A stretch of 64,000 nt of DNA from Marinilactibacillus kalidii (GCF_017599325.1 NZ_JAGFVM010000031.1:1-64000), one strand, 5' to 3'. Shown: positions 35,040 to 43,861, counted from the stretch's first letter. Notes: a model not told the origin generated them from the letters alone. Numbers and translations are program-made.

Positions 35040-35585
35040 ATGTCTAAAAAAAATATCCGAATCTTAGCGCTAGGATTTTTCTTATCTGGACTCATTCTGG
35101 TACTCTCTATTTTAATTGTCCCTACTAACTCTGAAGCAGATGCTCAGAATCAAGAAGAAGTAAAAACATTAAAATCAGAAGTGTCCTATCTGCAAAATCA
35201 AATTGCGGAAATGGAAGTTGCACAAGCAGATACTCAAGAAGCGGCTGCGCCTGATGAAAAGTCAGAAGAAGAACCTGAAGCAACCAATGAGGATGCAGAA
35301 GACGAAAACGAAGAAGAGTCTGAAGAAAATCCAGAAGAAGATGCAGAACAGCCATCCGATGATGAAGAGGAACCTGTAATCAGTACAACAGTAACGATTG
35401 GGGACGGTCAACCAAGTAGTGTCGCAACAACACAATTAATGGAACAAAATATTATTGAAGATCGTTTTGATTTTGATAAATTTTTAGAAGATAAGGACTA
35501 TGCACCATTGGTTCGACCTGGTACTTATGAGATTAATAGTAATATGAATTATGAAGAAATTGCTCAAGCGCTGATGGGTCGATAA
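35040..35585 (+). CDS. MltG-like (YceG N-terminal domain) membrane protein without lytic domain
   Basis: A 181-aa protein after GAAAGGAAG. One membrane helix (about 7-27), a short coiled coil (about 40-62), a very acidic low-complexity linker (about 70-112, Glu/Asp/Ala/Pro), then a 65-residue tail (TVTIGDGQPSSVATTQLMEQ ... LVRPGTYEINSNMNYEEIA) that resembles the LysM-like N-terminal part of the endolytic transglycosylase MltG. The catalytic YceG domain is missing, so it should not cut glycan; it might bind glycan or PBPs. It overlaps no neighbour and is followed by the 105-aa unknown. Confidence 0.65.
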   Translation: MSKKNIRILALGFFLSGLILVLSILIVPTNSEADAQNQEEVKTLKSEVSYLQNQIAEMEVAQADTQEAAAPDEKSEEEPEATNEDAEDENEEESEENPEEDAEQPSDDEEEPVISTTVTIGDGQPSSVATTQLMEQNIIEDRFDFDKFLEDKDYAPLVRPGTYEINSNMNYEEIAQALMGR

Positions 35586-35676
35586 TTGTTTTAAAAAAAT
35601 CGGGCATATAGTTTCTAATAAACTTTCTATTAGTATATGATTAACTTATCAATGATACGAGAAAGGTTGATTAGGA

Positions 35677-35994
35677 ATGAGTAAAATGTCCAAAGTCAGT
35701 ATGACAAATGGGGAATTATACATGATTCAGTTAACACCTCATGAAATCAAAGATGCCATTGAAGAAGCAAGTTCGGAATTGCCAAAATTTGAATTAAAAT
35801 CCGGCGAAACGATTTACTTACACGCCGCACATATCGTTTCAATTGAAAGTACAGGGGAAACAACTAGTTTAACCGACTCGTTTGACACAGATCATGTAGC
35901 GTCAACGACGGAAGAGGATAAAAAAAACAAAGCCAATCAAAACCTTGAGGCTGCTAAAGCATTTAAAGATGACCTCGGAGGAAATATGGAATAA
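35677..35994 (+). CDS. hypothetical 105-aa protein
   Basis: A soluble acidic protein without signal peptide or membrane helix. Its N-terminal half (MIQLTPHEIKDAIEEA, KFELKSGETIYLHAAHIVSI) could form a small beta-rich domain; the second half is polar (EEDKKNKANQNLEAAKAF). GAAAGG lies before the ATG at 35677, and internal ATGs at residues 4, 9 and 16 are alternatives. I do not recognise the family. It is followed by a strong terminator, making it the last gene of the unit starting at 34653. Confidence 0.55.
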   Translation: MSKMSKVSMTNGELYMIQLTPHEIKDAIEEASSELPKFELKSGETIYLHAAHIVSIESTGETTSLTDSFDTDHVASTTEEDKKNKANQNLEAAKAFKDDLGGNME

Positions 35995-36004
35995 ATATAA
36001 TCTT

Positions 36005-36044
36005 GACCAAGACAGATCAAACCAATCTGTCTTGGTCATTTTTG
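36005..36044 (+). terminator. terminator after the 105-aa gene
   Basis: GACCAAGACAGAT/ATCTGTCTTGGTC perfect 13-bp stem followed by ATTTTTG. Confidence 0.88.
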
Positions 36045-36129
36045 TATGATACCGGTTTAATTTGTCCTCTCGAAAATGCTGAGAGTATGCTATACTGGTA
36101 CTAAATATTTTAAAAAGGAAGATCAAGAG

Positions 36130-36825
36130 ATGAATCCTGAAATGAAAATGTCACTAAGACGGTGGCAGAGAAAACCATATATAACCTATGGTCTGATACT
36201 AATAACGATTCTTATGTTTTTCCTGCAGACGATAAAGGGAGGTAGTCAGAATCCATATGTTCTTTATGAACTAGGTGCTAAAGTCAATCAATCGATTATT
36301 TTAGGAGAATGGTGGCGATTGATAACGCCGGTTTTTCTGCACATCGGTTTTGAGCATATTTTATTAAATGGTGTCATTATATACTTTTTAGGTATTCAAG
36401 TAGAGAGTATCGTAGGACATTGGCGCTATTTCTTATTATATATGCTTAGTGCACTTGCAGGGAATGCTGCTAGTTTCGCATTCAATGATGCTATTTCAGC
36501 TGGTGCGAGTACAGCTTTATTTGGACTTTTTGGAGCAACGCTTGCTTTACCAAAATTGTTTCCTAATAATTACCGTATAAAAGAGATGTCTCGCAGCTTT
36601 ATGCTATTGATTATCATCAACTTGGCTTTCGGCTTTTTCAGTACTAGTATTGACATGGCTGGACATATCGGTGGAATAGCTGGTGGTTATTTATTGACTT
36701 TTGCGCTTTCAGCACCTAATGCTTGGATGAGCGGTTGGAAGGTTCAAGGGAAATATGGAGCCATCTATCTCGTCTGCATCATTGCTTTAATTGCAGTAGG
36801 TTTCATGACAACACGCTTATTTTAA
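36130..36825 (+). CDS. gluP: rhomboid-family intramembrane serine protease GluP
   Basis: ATG 36130 (AAAGGAAG upstream) gives 231 residues with six to seven membrane segments. The rhomboid dyad is S127 in AGASTALFG and H179 in MAGHIGGIAGG; the oxyanion and loop motifs WWRLITPVFLHIGFEHILLN are also present. It lacks the long soluble N-terminal domain and the C-terminal TPRs of B. subtilis GluP (YqgP). Rhomboids cut membrane helices; in B. subtilis the homologue acts in membrane-protein quality control. glcK follows 23 bases after it, as in B. subtilis but without yqgQ. Confidence 0.9.
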   Translation: MNPEMKMSLRRWQRKPYITYGLILITILMFFLQTIKGGSQNPYVLYELGAKVNQSIILGEWWRLITPVFLHIGFEHILLNGVIIYFLGIQVESIVGHWRYFLLYMLSALAGNAASFAFNDAISAGASTALFGLFGATLALPKLFPNNYRIKEMSRSFMLLIIINLAFGFFSTSIDMAGHIGGIAGGYLLTFALSAPNAWMSGWKVQGKYGAIYLVCIIALIAVGFMTTRLF

Positions 36826-36848
36826 TATATTATTCGGAGGGTTAAAAC

Positions 36849-37826
36849 ATGCTTGAAAAGAAACTAATTGGAATTGATCTAGGCGGTACAACGGTTAAGT
36901 TTGCTATATTAACCACAGACGGAAAGGTCCAGACTAAATGGAGTATCGTAACAGATAATTCAGATAATGGGCAAAAAATCGTTCCGTCTATTATTGAATC
37001 AATCACGCATCACTTAGAACTTTATGGTATGAAAAAAGAAGATTTTTTAGGTATTGGTATGGGATCACCTGGAAGTGTGAGTCATGCTGAAGGGACAGTA
37101 ATCGGTGCCTATAATTTAAATTGGCGTACAACTCAGAACCTCAAAGAAGCCATTGAATCGGGTACAGGTATTCCTTTCTTCATTGACAATGATGCAAACG
37201 TAGCTGCTCTTGGTGAACAATGGATGGGCGCTGGTAATAATGAGCCAAACGTAGTCTTTGTAACACTAGGTACCGGCGTTGGCGGTGGGATTATTTTAAA
37301 TAACGAATTAACACGCGGAGCGTCTGGGGCTGCTGGAGAAATTGGGCATATCGTTGTTGATCCTCATGGTTACGATTGTACTTGTGGCAATAAAGGATGT
37401 CTTGAGACCGTTGCAAGTGCTACAGGGGTTGTTAGACTTGCTAGAAGTATGGCTGAATCTTATGCTGGAGATTCATCATTGAACGAAAGTATTGATAACG
37501 GTGATACGGTTGATGCTAAGACGGTATTCGATGCTGCAAAAAATGGAGATACCTTTGCAAATCGAGTAGTGGATGAAGTATGTAACTATTTAGCACTTGC
37601 GTGTGGTAATATCGCTAACACGCTGAATCCTTCTACAATTGTTATTGGTGGAGGCGTATCAAGAGCCGGAGAGTTTTTAGCTGAAAAAATTAGAGAATCA
37701 TTTAAGACTTACGCGTTTCCGCCTATATATCAACATACTAAAATCAAAATTGCTGAATTGGGTAATGACGCCGGTGTAATCGGTGCTAGCTCTTTAGTAT
37801 TGAATCAATCAACTGTGGAGATATAA
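36849..37826 (+). CDS. glcK: ROK-family glucokinase
   Basis: A 325-aa ATP-dependent glucose kinase. The phosphate-binding loop is IGIDLGGTTVKFAIL, the catalytic aspartate lies in FIDNDANVAALGE, and the ROK zinc motif is CTCGNKGCLE preceded by GEIGHIVV. The Gram-positive GlcK features and its place next to gluP support glucokinase rather than a ROK repressor; there is no N-terminal HTH. It feeds non-PTS glucose into glycolysis and, with zwf, the pentose phosphate route. GGAGG precedes the ATG. Confidence 0.94.
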   Translation: MLEKKLIGIDLGGTTVKFAILTTDGKVQTKWSIVTDNSDNGQKIVPSIIESITHHLELYGMKKEDFLGIGMGSPGSVSHAEGTVIGAYNLNWRTTQNLKEAIESGTGIPFFIDNDANVAALGEQWMGAGNNEPNVVFVTLGTGVGGGIILNNELTRGASGAAGEIGHIVVDPHGYDCTCGNKGCLETVASATGVVRLARSMAESYAGDSSLNESIDNGDTVDAKTVFDAAKNGDTFANRVVDEVCNYLALACGNIANTLNPSTIVIGGGVSRAGEFLAEKIRESFKTYAFPPIYQHTKIKIAELGNDAGVIGASSLVLNQSTVEI

Positions 37827-37897
37827 TACGTGATAATCAAACCTTTCTTGTGCTAGTATGTTAATATACTAATACTTGAGTAAAGAGGGTGATCAAT

Positions 37898-39004
37898 ATG
37901 CTGAGAAAAAATAGACGAATTTTTCGCTGTTTAGCTTTAGCATGTTTGATCATTCTTTTTTTGTCTGCTTGTAGTCCTAAGAAGGTCTCTGAAGATAGTA
38001 CGCAAGAACCCGAAAAAGCAACGTTTCATCAGATTGACGGGTCAAAGGAAATGGTACAGAAAATTGTTGGGTGGTTAGATAATCAAACGATCCTTGTACA
38101 TCTTGGAGATCAAAAAAAGCAAGCGTTAATTAAATTAAACGTTGTTACTGGCGATCAAGAATTGATTTACGAGACAAATCAACATATGTTAACCATTCAA
38201 TTAAACACATCATTGGAAAAAATCATCGTGCAAGAAGGGGCGGAAACAGCTGTAGATCTAGTGTTGTTGTCAAGTAAGGGTAGTGAACTAAATCGTATGC
38301 CAATTGATTACGCTGGATACGTCAACTTGGATTGGAATGCTGTAGATGAATCCTTAGTTTTTATATCTCACTATCAATTTGATCAAGAAACAGAGATCGA
38401 GTCTTCGAAAGTGATGATTTGGAATTTAACGGATAACTCATTAATTGATTTTGATCTCGATGCGATTAAACCTAGTTGGTATTCTTCACACTTATACTTA
38501 TATATCAATGAATTTGATGGCAATCTATATGTTGGTGATACAAGATCCGAAGAGGGAGATCAAATGATTAGTAATGAGACGATCGACTTCTATCTTCATA
38601 AAGACACTTTTATTTCTCTAGAAGAATCAGATATCAATGAATCTCAAGTTCATCTAATGAAAGATCATCCTTTTCTTGTTCACCAAGGTGTCTTAACGAT
38701 TCCAAAAGTTATTCGAGGGGATTTCATTACGAAACCTTTCCTATCACAAAGTAAAAGAGACGGATTGGTAGTGGGGGTCATTGCCGATGAATCAGTAGAC
38801 TTGAATAATGAATTGGGTCAGTTTAGCTTATGTCTTCTTGATTTCGATTATAATAAATTAGAGAAGTATACTCAATTACCTGATAACGCACCAATTTTGT
38901 TATCTCCTGATGAGCAATATGTACTCTATGGCTGGCAATTAGAATATATCATTGATTTAGATGAGCCAAATGAACTATTTCCTTTAATTTCTGACCCTGC
39001 TTAA
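37898..39004 (+). CDS. YqgU-like lipoprotein
   Basis: ATG 37898, eight bases after AAAGAGGG, is preferred over GTG 37889. The 368-aa product has a type II signal peptide with lipobox LSAC (C25), then a soluble extracellular domain of repeated beta-like stretches (for example IVGWLDNQTILVHLGDQ, NLDWNAVDESLVFIS, APILLSPDEQYVLYGWQ) that suggest a beta-propeller. Length, lipobox and position after glcK resemble B. subtilis YqgU. Function is unknown. The rhodanese-like gene starts about 65 bases downstream. Confidence 0.75.
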   Translation: MLRKNRRIFRCLALACLIILFLSACSPKKVSEDSTQEPEKATFHQIDGSKEMVQKIVGWLDNQTILVHLGDQKKQALIKLNVVTGDQELIYETNQHMLTIQLNTSLEKIIVQEGAETAVDLVLLSSKGSELNRMPIDYAGYVNLDWNAVDESLVFISHYQFDQETEIESSKVMIWNLTDNSLIDFDLDAIKPSWYSSHLYLYINEFDGNLYVGDTRSEEGDQMISNETIDFYLHKDTFISLEESDINESQVHLMKDHPFLVHQGVLTIPKVIRGDFITKPFLSQSKRDGLVVGVIADESVDLNNELGQFSLCLLDFDYNKLEKYTQLPDNAPILLSPDEQYVLYGWQLEYIIDLDEPNELFPLISDPA

Positions 39005-39070
39005 ATCTATACTAGAAAAAAACGCTTTTCTAATGTAAACTATATAGATGAGAAGAGTTAGAGAGGAAGT

Positions 39071-39469
39071 TTGAAGGGTATGCCGACAATTATTATTGTA
39101 CTTTGGGTTGGATTAATCGCATGGGGGATTTGGGAGCTGATCCAGTACTTTAGACGGAAAAATGCAGCGACTATCGTTTCAAAGGAAGTTTTCAAAGAGA
39201 ATATGCGTAAATCTCAAATCGTTGATGTAAGAGGTAAAGATGAGTTTGACGCCGGACACATCCTCGGTGCGCGCAATCTTCCATACTTGCAAATGAAGCA
39301 AAGAGGGAATGAATTGCGTAAAGACCAACCGATTTATCTTTATGATGAAAAGAAAACGCTCAGTTCCCGGGCAGCTATTGCATTGAAAAAACAAGGTTAC
39401 ACAAACTTGTACATTCTTAAAGGCGGTTATGCTGAATGGGATGGGAAAATCAAACGTAAAAAAAATTAA
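39071..39469 (+). CDS. membrane-anchored rhodanese-like protein, catalytic Cys missing
   Basis: A 132-aa protein from TTG 39071 (or 129 aa from ATG 39080) with one N-terminal membrane helix (IIIVLWVGLIAWGIWEL) and a rhodanese domain: QIVDVRGKDEFDAGHILGARNLPY, then GYTNLYILKGGYAEW. The loop that should hold the sulfur-carrying cysteine reads YLYDEKKTLSSRAA, with no cysteine, so sulfurtransferase activity is not expected. It resembles the YqhL/YibN class. Its role is unknown, perhaps binding or scaffolding. It converges on yqfL over a shared terminator. Confidence 0.8.
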   Translation: MKGMPTIIIVLWVGLIAWGIWELIQYFRRKNAATIVSKEVFKENMRKSQIVDVRGKDEFDAGHILGARNLPYLQMKQRGNELRKDQPIYLYDEKKTLSSRAAIALKKQGYTNLYILKGGYAEWDGKIKRKKN

Positions 39470-39474
39470 AACAT

Positions 39475-39514
39475 AAAAAACAGCTGGCTATTTTATTTTA
39501 GCCAGCTGTTTTTT
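39475..39514. terminator. bidirectional terminator rhodanese gene/yqfL
   Basis: AAAAAACAGCTGGCT/AGCCAGCTGTTTTTT perfect stem around a 10-base loop. Confidence 0.9.
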
Positions 39515-40329
39515 TAATGTTGTGCTTGAAATGAATTGACAATGATTGCAGCAGTCTCTTCAATTGATTTGTTTGCTACATTAATAATTTGACAATCTAG
39601 TTTTTTGTACAAATTCTCAGCATATCGAATTTCTTTTTGAATGCGTGCTGTACTTGAATAAGGGGTGTCAGGGTTCATGCCATAGGAAATCATTCTTTCT
39701 CTACGAATATTCGAAAGGATACTTTCATCATTTGTAAGCCCTACGATTTTTCTGGAATCTACTTTCCATAATTCTTTCGGAATTTCAGATTCAGGCATGA
39801 GTGGTAAATTAGCAACTTTATAATTTTGGTTGGCTAGATAAATACTCAATGGTGTTTTAGAAGTTCTTGAAATACCCAAGATAACAATATCAGCTTCTAG
39901 GAAACCTTTTGGATCTTTACCATCATCGTAAGTGACTGCAAATTCCATAGCGCCAATTCTATCAAAATAATTTTCATCTAATTTATGCATAGCGCCAGGT
40001 TTGGCTTGTGGTTCTAAGCCAGTTCTCGCACTAATCTCTCTAATAATCGGGTTTAAAATATCTAAACAAGTCATTTCGTTATCGCTGCAATAAGAATGAA
40101 TTGTTTCAATAAGTACCTTATCGACAAAGGTATGCAGAATGAGCGCGTTCACTTCTTCAGCCTTGTCTAAAATACTCAGCAATTGCTTTTGCTCTCTAAT
40201 AAATGAAAATATTTTGAAGTTACAGTGCAAATCGGGAAATTGCGAGAGGGCAGCATTGCTAATATTGCTGGCAGTACCCCCAACGGAGTCTGACAATACA
40301 AAAATAGCTAATGGTTCATGAGATGCCAT
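39514..40329 (-). CDS. yqfL: pyruvate,phosphate dikinase / PEP synthetase regulatory protein (DUF299)
   Basis: The second ATG (40329) is favoured because AAAGGAAG lies properly before it, giving 271 residues. The protein is a bifunctional kinase/phosphorylase that switches PPDK or PEP synthase on and off by threonine phosphorylation using ADP. The family P-loop is GISRTSKTPLSIYLA, and the N-terminal VLSDSVGGTASNISNAAL and the YDDGKDP blocks are diagnostic. In B. subtilis yqfL lies downstream of ccpN near glyS; here ccpN is absent and yqfL stands alone next to zur. No PPDK or PEPS gene is in the window. Confidence 0.92.
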   Translation of the reverse strand: MASHEPLAIFVLSDSVGGTASNISNAALSQFPDLHCNFKIFSFIREQKQLLSILDKAEEVNALILHTFVDKVLIETIHSYCSDNEMTCLDILNPIIREISARTGLEPQAKPGAMHKLDENYFDRIGAMEFAVTYDDGKDPKGFLEADIVILGISRTSKTPLSIYLANQNYKVANLPLMPESEIPKELWKVDSRKIVGLTNDESILSNIRRERMISYGMNPDTPYSSTARIQKEIRYAENLYKKLDCQIINVANKSIEETAAIIVNSFQAQH

Positions 40330-40462
40330 ATTTTTTCTTCCTTTCATATTTCTTTATCGTTAGTATACATGACAGTGTACAGTAACGAAAGTATCACATC
40401 ATCTTGATATTTTAACAATTATTCGCTATGATTAACTAAACTAATTAAAAGGAAGCGATCGC

Positions 40463-40885
40463 TTGACTGCTTTTGAACAAGCCGTAACGACTTTAAAAAA
40501 GAATGGCTATAAAACGACTGGAAAAAGACAAAAACTTCTAGAATTACTTTATAATGAAGATAAATATATGTCTGCTAAAGAAGTTCAAGATCATCTTAAA
40601 GAACTTTTTCCTGGAATAAGTCCAGATACGATTTACAGAAACTTGAATACTTTTGTTGAATTGTCAGTAGTAGAAGAAACAGAGTTAAATGGCGAAAAAT
40701 TATTCCGTTTCAACTGTGACATGTGTGGTCATCATCATCATCATTTTATTTGTACAAACTGTGGCAAAACGATTGGTTTGAAAGACTGTCCATTAGATAT
40801 GTTTGCAGACCAATTACCGGGTTGTAAAGTTGTTTCTCATAGATTTGAGCTTTTTGGACTTTGCGACGAATGTGTTGCGAGTTAG
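40463..40885 (+). CDS. zur: zinc-responsive repressor Zur (Fur family)
   Basis: A 140-aa protein from a TTG start after GGAAGCG. The winged helix contains PGISPDTIYRNLNTF; the metal site HHHHHFICTNCGKTIGL and the structural zinc cysteines CTNC and CDEC are intact. The whole sequence follows B. subtilis Zur closely (LNGEKLFRFNC, HRFELFGLC). Zur represses zinc uptake and zinc-free ribosomal protein paralogues when zinc is plentiful. It lies downstream of divergent yqfL. Zinc transporter genes are not adjacent. Confidence 0.9.
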   Translation: MTAFEQAVTTLKKNGYKTTGKRQKLLELLYNEDKYMSAKEVQDHLKELFPGISPDTIYRNLNTFVELSVVEETELNGEKLFRFNCDMCGHHHHHFICTNCGKTIGLKDCPLDMFADQLPGCKVVSHRFELFGLCDECVAS

Positions 40886-40947
40886 GAGATAATAAACTAC
40901 CTGAATGGAAACTAGTGCAAAAAAATTATTTTTTTTCTAACAATGTA

Positions 40948-40976
40948 TTGACGTAAAATAGCATCTTGTATATAAT
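40948..40976 (+). promoter_or_regulatory. strong rpsU promoter
   Basis: TTGACG (40948-40953), 17 bases, TATAAT (40971-40976). The resulting leader of about 130 nt before rpsU is long and ends in a GC-richer stretch where CCCT can pair with AGGG next to the ribosome binding site (41082-41108), possibly regulatory. Confidence 0.85.
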
Positions 40977-41112
40977 GAGCAAGAACTGTTTTTATGCATG
41001 TACAATGTATATGAAATCAGTTACATCATTTATTGATAGGGAAGACCAATTGTGATTAATAAACTTACTCAACAATGGAACGCCCTGAACGTACGAGGGG
41101 AGGGGAAGAACG

Positions 41113-41295
41113 ATGACTAAAACAGATATCAAGAACGGTGAGAGTCTTGATGATGCTCTTCGTCGCTTCAAACGTTCCGTTTCTAAAACAGGCACACTGA
41201 AAGAAGCCCGTAAACGTGAATATTATGAAAAGCCAAGTGTGAAACGTAAAAAGAAATCTGAGGAAGCTAGAAAACGTAAAACTCGTAAATTCTAA
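41113..41295 (+). CDS. rpsU: 30S ribosomal protein S21
   Basis: A 60-aa basic protein with the S21 core [20 protein letters not shown] and the [17 protein letters not shown] tail. S21 sits on the platform of the small subunit near the anti-Shine-Dalgarno sequence. It is three residues longer than usual at the N-terminus/C-terminus combined. GGGGAGGGGAAG precedes the ATG. yqeY follows 78 bases later, the standard rpsU-yqeY order, with a consensus promoter and an unusually long leader upstream. Confidence 0.97.
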   Translation: MTKTDIKNGESLDDALRRFKRSVSKTGTLKEARKREYYEKPSVKRKKKSEEARKRKTRKF

Positions 41296-41373
41296 TCATG
41301 AATACACGTATTTTATGCTAGTCCTACGTTTTTATTACAAGTAACACCACTTTTCTTTAAGAAGGTGAACTGT

Positions 41374-41820
41374 TTGGCTATACTAGAAGAACTGAATCAG
41401 GATATGAAGGTCGCGATGAAAGCTAAAGACCGTGAACGTCTGACAACTGTGCGCATGCTAAAATCTGCTCTACAAAATGAACAGATCAATAAAGGTGATG
41501 CACTTACTTCGGACGAAGAACTTACGATTATAGCTCGCGAGAAAAAGCAGAGATTAGAATCTTTACACGAATTTCAGGAAGCAAACCGCGAGGATCTTGT
41601 TGAAAAACTCGAAAAAGAATTATCTATTGTCGATAGCTACCTTCCAGAACAATTATCTGAGGAAGAGATTGCTCAGATCGTTCAAGACGCTGTGGCTCAG
41701 ACAGGTGCTACCTCAATGAAAGATATGGGGAAAGTAATGGGTGTTGTTTTACCGAAAGTAAAAGGTAAAGCAGACGGAAGTCTGGTCAGCTCACTCGTCA
41801 AGAAAGAACTAAGTAATTAA
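41374..41820 (+). CDS. yqeY: GatB/YqeY-domain protein
   Basis: I prefer TTG 41374, placed after AAGAAGGTGA; GTG 41365 lies inside that site. The 148-aa protein consists of the YqeY domain: LNQDMKVAMKAKDRERLTTV, the ALQNEQINKG segment, and the C-terminal helical tail domain MKDMGKVMGVVLPKVKGKAD found also in GatB. It has amidotransferase-tail tRNA-binding-like folds but no known reaction. The gene follows rpsU as in most Firmicutes and ends at a terminator. Confidence 0.92.
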   Translation: MAILEELNQDMKVAMKAKDRERLTTVRMLKSALQNEQINKGDALTSDEELTIIAREKKQRLESLHEFQEANREDLVEKLEKELSIVDSYLPEQLSEEEIAQIVQDAVAQTGATSMKDMGKVMGVVLPKVKGKADGSLVSSLVKKELSN

Positions 41821-41825
41821 AGAGC

Positions 41826-41862
41826 AGGAGTTGAGATATTAATCTTGACTCCTCTTTTTTTC
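41826..41862 (+). terminator. terminator after yqeY
   Basis: AGGAGTTGAGAT/ATCTTGACTCCT (two G-U) around a four-base loop, then C and seven T. Confidence 0.85.
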
Positions 41863-42013
41863 GAATTTTTTATAGAATATTTTTTTAATACTTACTGTAT
41901 CAAAGGTTTTAGTCAGCTAATATCCTTCTATTGATAGAGATTAGACTGTATTTATGCTATCATTTGTTTGAAGAGCCTGTACTATTAATATATTCAAAGG
42001 AGTTGGCATTTGT

Positions 42014-42985
42014 TTGACTGACAATGCACATAAAAAAATTCGCATTTTCGAAGATTCAGAAAAAGCGATCCAATTATTTGGAGCACAAAATATCCATCTT
42101 AAATTAATCGAAGATGAACTAGCTGTTATCATTAACAACCGAGGAAATCAGGTTGAAATTAGCGGAGAGACAGAAGCAGTTAATTTAACGGATCACATTT
42201 TGAGCGAACTGGAACAATTATCTGATCGTGGAAATAGAATCAAGCGCTCCGATATTCTTTCAGCCATAAGAATGGCCCAACAAGGAAAATTATCGCAATT
42301 TTTAAAAATGTATGAAGAAGAAATTGGAAAGGACCGAGATGGTCGACCAATTAGAATCAAAAATGTGGGTCAGCGAAACTATGTTCATTCCGTTAAAAAT
42401 AATGATATCGTATTAGGGATCGGTCCTGCTGGTACAGGTAAAACCTATGTAGCAGTTGCAATGGCCGTTGCCGCTATGCGCAAAGGTGAGGTAAAACGAA
42501 TCGTGCTCACAAGACCAGCTGTTGAAGCGGGCGAAAAATTAGGATTTTTGCCAGGCGATCTTAAAGAAAAGGTTGATCCCTATCTCAGACCGCTATACGA
42601 TGCGCTCTACAGCATTTTCGGGACAGAGCATACGAATCGTTTGATGGATAGAGAAATCATCGAAGTTGCCCCCTTAGCGTACATGAGAGGACGCACGTTA
42701 GACGATGCCTTTGTTATTTTAGATGAGGCACAAAATACAACCGTCCAGCAAATGAAAATGTTTTTGACACGTTTAGGATTTGGATCAAAAATGATTATCA
42801 ATGGGGATAAAACACAAATAGATTTGCCCGCTGGTACGACAAGTGGATTAATTCATGCTGAACGTGTATTAAGCGGCGTAACAGGTATTGGACATATTCA
42901 TTTTGAAGCTGAAGATGTCATTAGACATCCATTAGTCGCAAAAGTCATTAAAGCATATGAAAAAGAAATGGATCTGAAAAAATAA
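42014..42985 (+). CDS. phoH: PhoH-like ATPase
   Basis: A 323-aa protein from TTG 42014 after AAAGGAG. The N-terminal KH-like part is followed by the PhoH P-loop domain: Walker [31 protein letters not shown], Walker [12 protein letters not shown] and the sensor [20 protein letters not shown]. The family is linked to RNA metabolism with YbeY, although its exact reaction is unsettled. It starts the operon phoH-ybeY-dgkA-cdd-era; the ybeY ATG overlaps its stop by one base. Confidence 0.95.
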   Translation: MTDNAHKKIRIFEDSEKAIQLFGAQNIHLKLIEDELAVIINNRGNQVEISGETEAVNLTDHILSELEQLSDRGNRIKRSDILSAIRMAQQGKLSQFLKMYEEEIGKDRDGRPIRIKNVGQRNYVHSVKNNDIVLGIGPAGTGKTYVAVAMAVAAMRKGEVKRIVLTRPAVEAGEKLGFLPGDLKEKVDPYLRPLYDALYSIFGTEHTNRLMDREIIEVAPLAYMRGRTLDDAFVILDEAQNTTVQQMKMFLTRLGFGSKMIINGDKTQIDLPAGTTSGLIHAERVLSGVTGIGHIHFEAEDVIRHPLVAKVIKAYEKEMDLKK

Positions 42986-43464
42986 TGGAAATAATCTTAT
43001 ATGATGAAACAACTCGTTTGAAAGCTGAAGAAGAGCAATTAATTACAGAGTTATTGGATTTCGCAGCAGAGAAGTTGTCTTTAGAGCCAACAGCAGAAAT
43101 TTCTGTAACTATCGTAGATAATAAGAGGATACAAGAAATAAATAAAACATATCGCAATAAAGATTATGCGACGGACGTTATTAGTTTTGCGATGGAAGAT
43201 GAGCATGAGGATGAAGAAGCATGGATCATTCCTGATGAAGAAGCTTTCGATTTACCAAGGGTTCTTGGTGATTTATTTGTTTCGATAGACAAAGCGATTG
43301 AACAAGCAGAAGAATATGGTCATTCTTTCAAAAGAGAATTGGGCTTTTTAGTCGTCCATGGACTGTTACATTTAAATGGATATGATCATATGACAGACGC
43401 TGATGAAAAAGAGATGTTCGCTTTACAAGAGGAAATTTTAAAGGAGTATGGTCTTGAAAGATAA
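42985..43464 (+). CDS. ybeY: endoribonuclease YbeY, rRNA maturation factor
   Basis: A 159-aa zinc-dependent RNase for 16S rRNA 3'-end maturation and ribosome quality control. The zinc motif [11 protein letters not shown] (His-x3-His-x5-His) and the conserved arginine segment [16 protein letters not shown] are both present. Its ATG shares the last A of the phoH stop (TAATG), so translation is coupled. It overlaps the dgkA start by about ten bases. Confidence 0.96.
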   Translation: MEIILYDETTRLKAEEEQLITELLDFAAEKLSLEPTAEISVTIVDNKRIQEINKTYRNKDYATDVISFAMEDEHEDEEAWIIPDEEAFDLPRVLGDLFVSIDKAIEQAEEYGHSFKRELGFLVVHGLLHLNGYDHMTDADEKEMFALQEEILKEYGLER

Positions 43465-43843
43465 TAAGCAACTACCTCAAAAAAACAGACGCTATAGCGA
43501 ATCTTTTCGTTACGCATATCAAGGAATCAAAACGACTTTCCAGGAAGAGCGCAATATGCGCACGCATGTTATGGCTGGTGCTGTAGCGCTTCTTCTAGGA
43601 GTCTTTCTTTCGCTGTCTATTACTGAGTGGTTGTGGATCATTCTTGCATCCTTCCTAGTCTTTGTGATGGAGATTTTGAATACGGTAATCGAAAATCTTG
43701 TGGATCTTGTAACCCAAGATTTTCATCCTCTAGCAAAAAAAGTAAAAGACATGTCAGCAGCCGCCGTGCTAAGTACAACCGTGTTTTCTGTGATAACGGG
43801 TATACTTATATTTGCGCCTAAACTGTTCAACTTGTTTTTTTAA
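43454..43843 (+). CDS. dgkA: undecaprenol/diacylglycerol kinase DgkA
   Basis: AAGGAG touches the ATG at 43448, so TTG 43454 is the more likely start (129 aa). The product is a small polytopic kinase with three membrane helices and the family signature [15 protein letters not shown]. Gram-positive members phosphorylate undecaprenol to recycle the cell-wall lipid carrier. The cytoplasmic amphipathic N-terminus [19 protein letters not shown] is typical. The gene lies within the ybeY-dgkA-cdd-era block, the same as in B. subtilis. Confidence 0.92.
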   Translation: MKDNKQLPQKNRRYSESFRYAYQGIKTTFQEERNMRTHVMAGAVALLLGVFLSLSITEWLWIILASFLVFVMEILNTVIENLVDLVTQDFHPLAKKVKDMSAAAVLSTTVFSVITGILIFAPKLFNLFF

Positions 43844-43861
43844 CGAAGGGACTATTTTAAT

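Noticed and set aside
40730-40745. CAT repeat (HHHHH) in zur as a microsatellite
   Set aside because: The histidine run is conserved in Zur as part of the metal site, not an unstable repeat.
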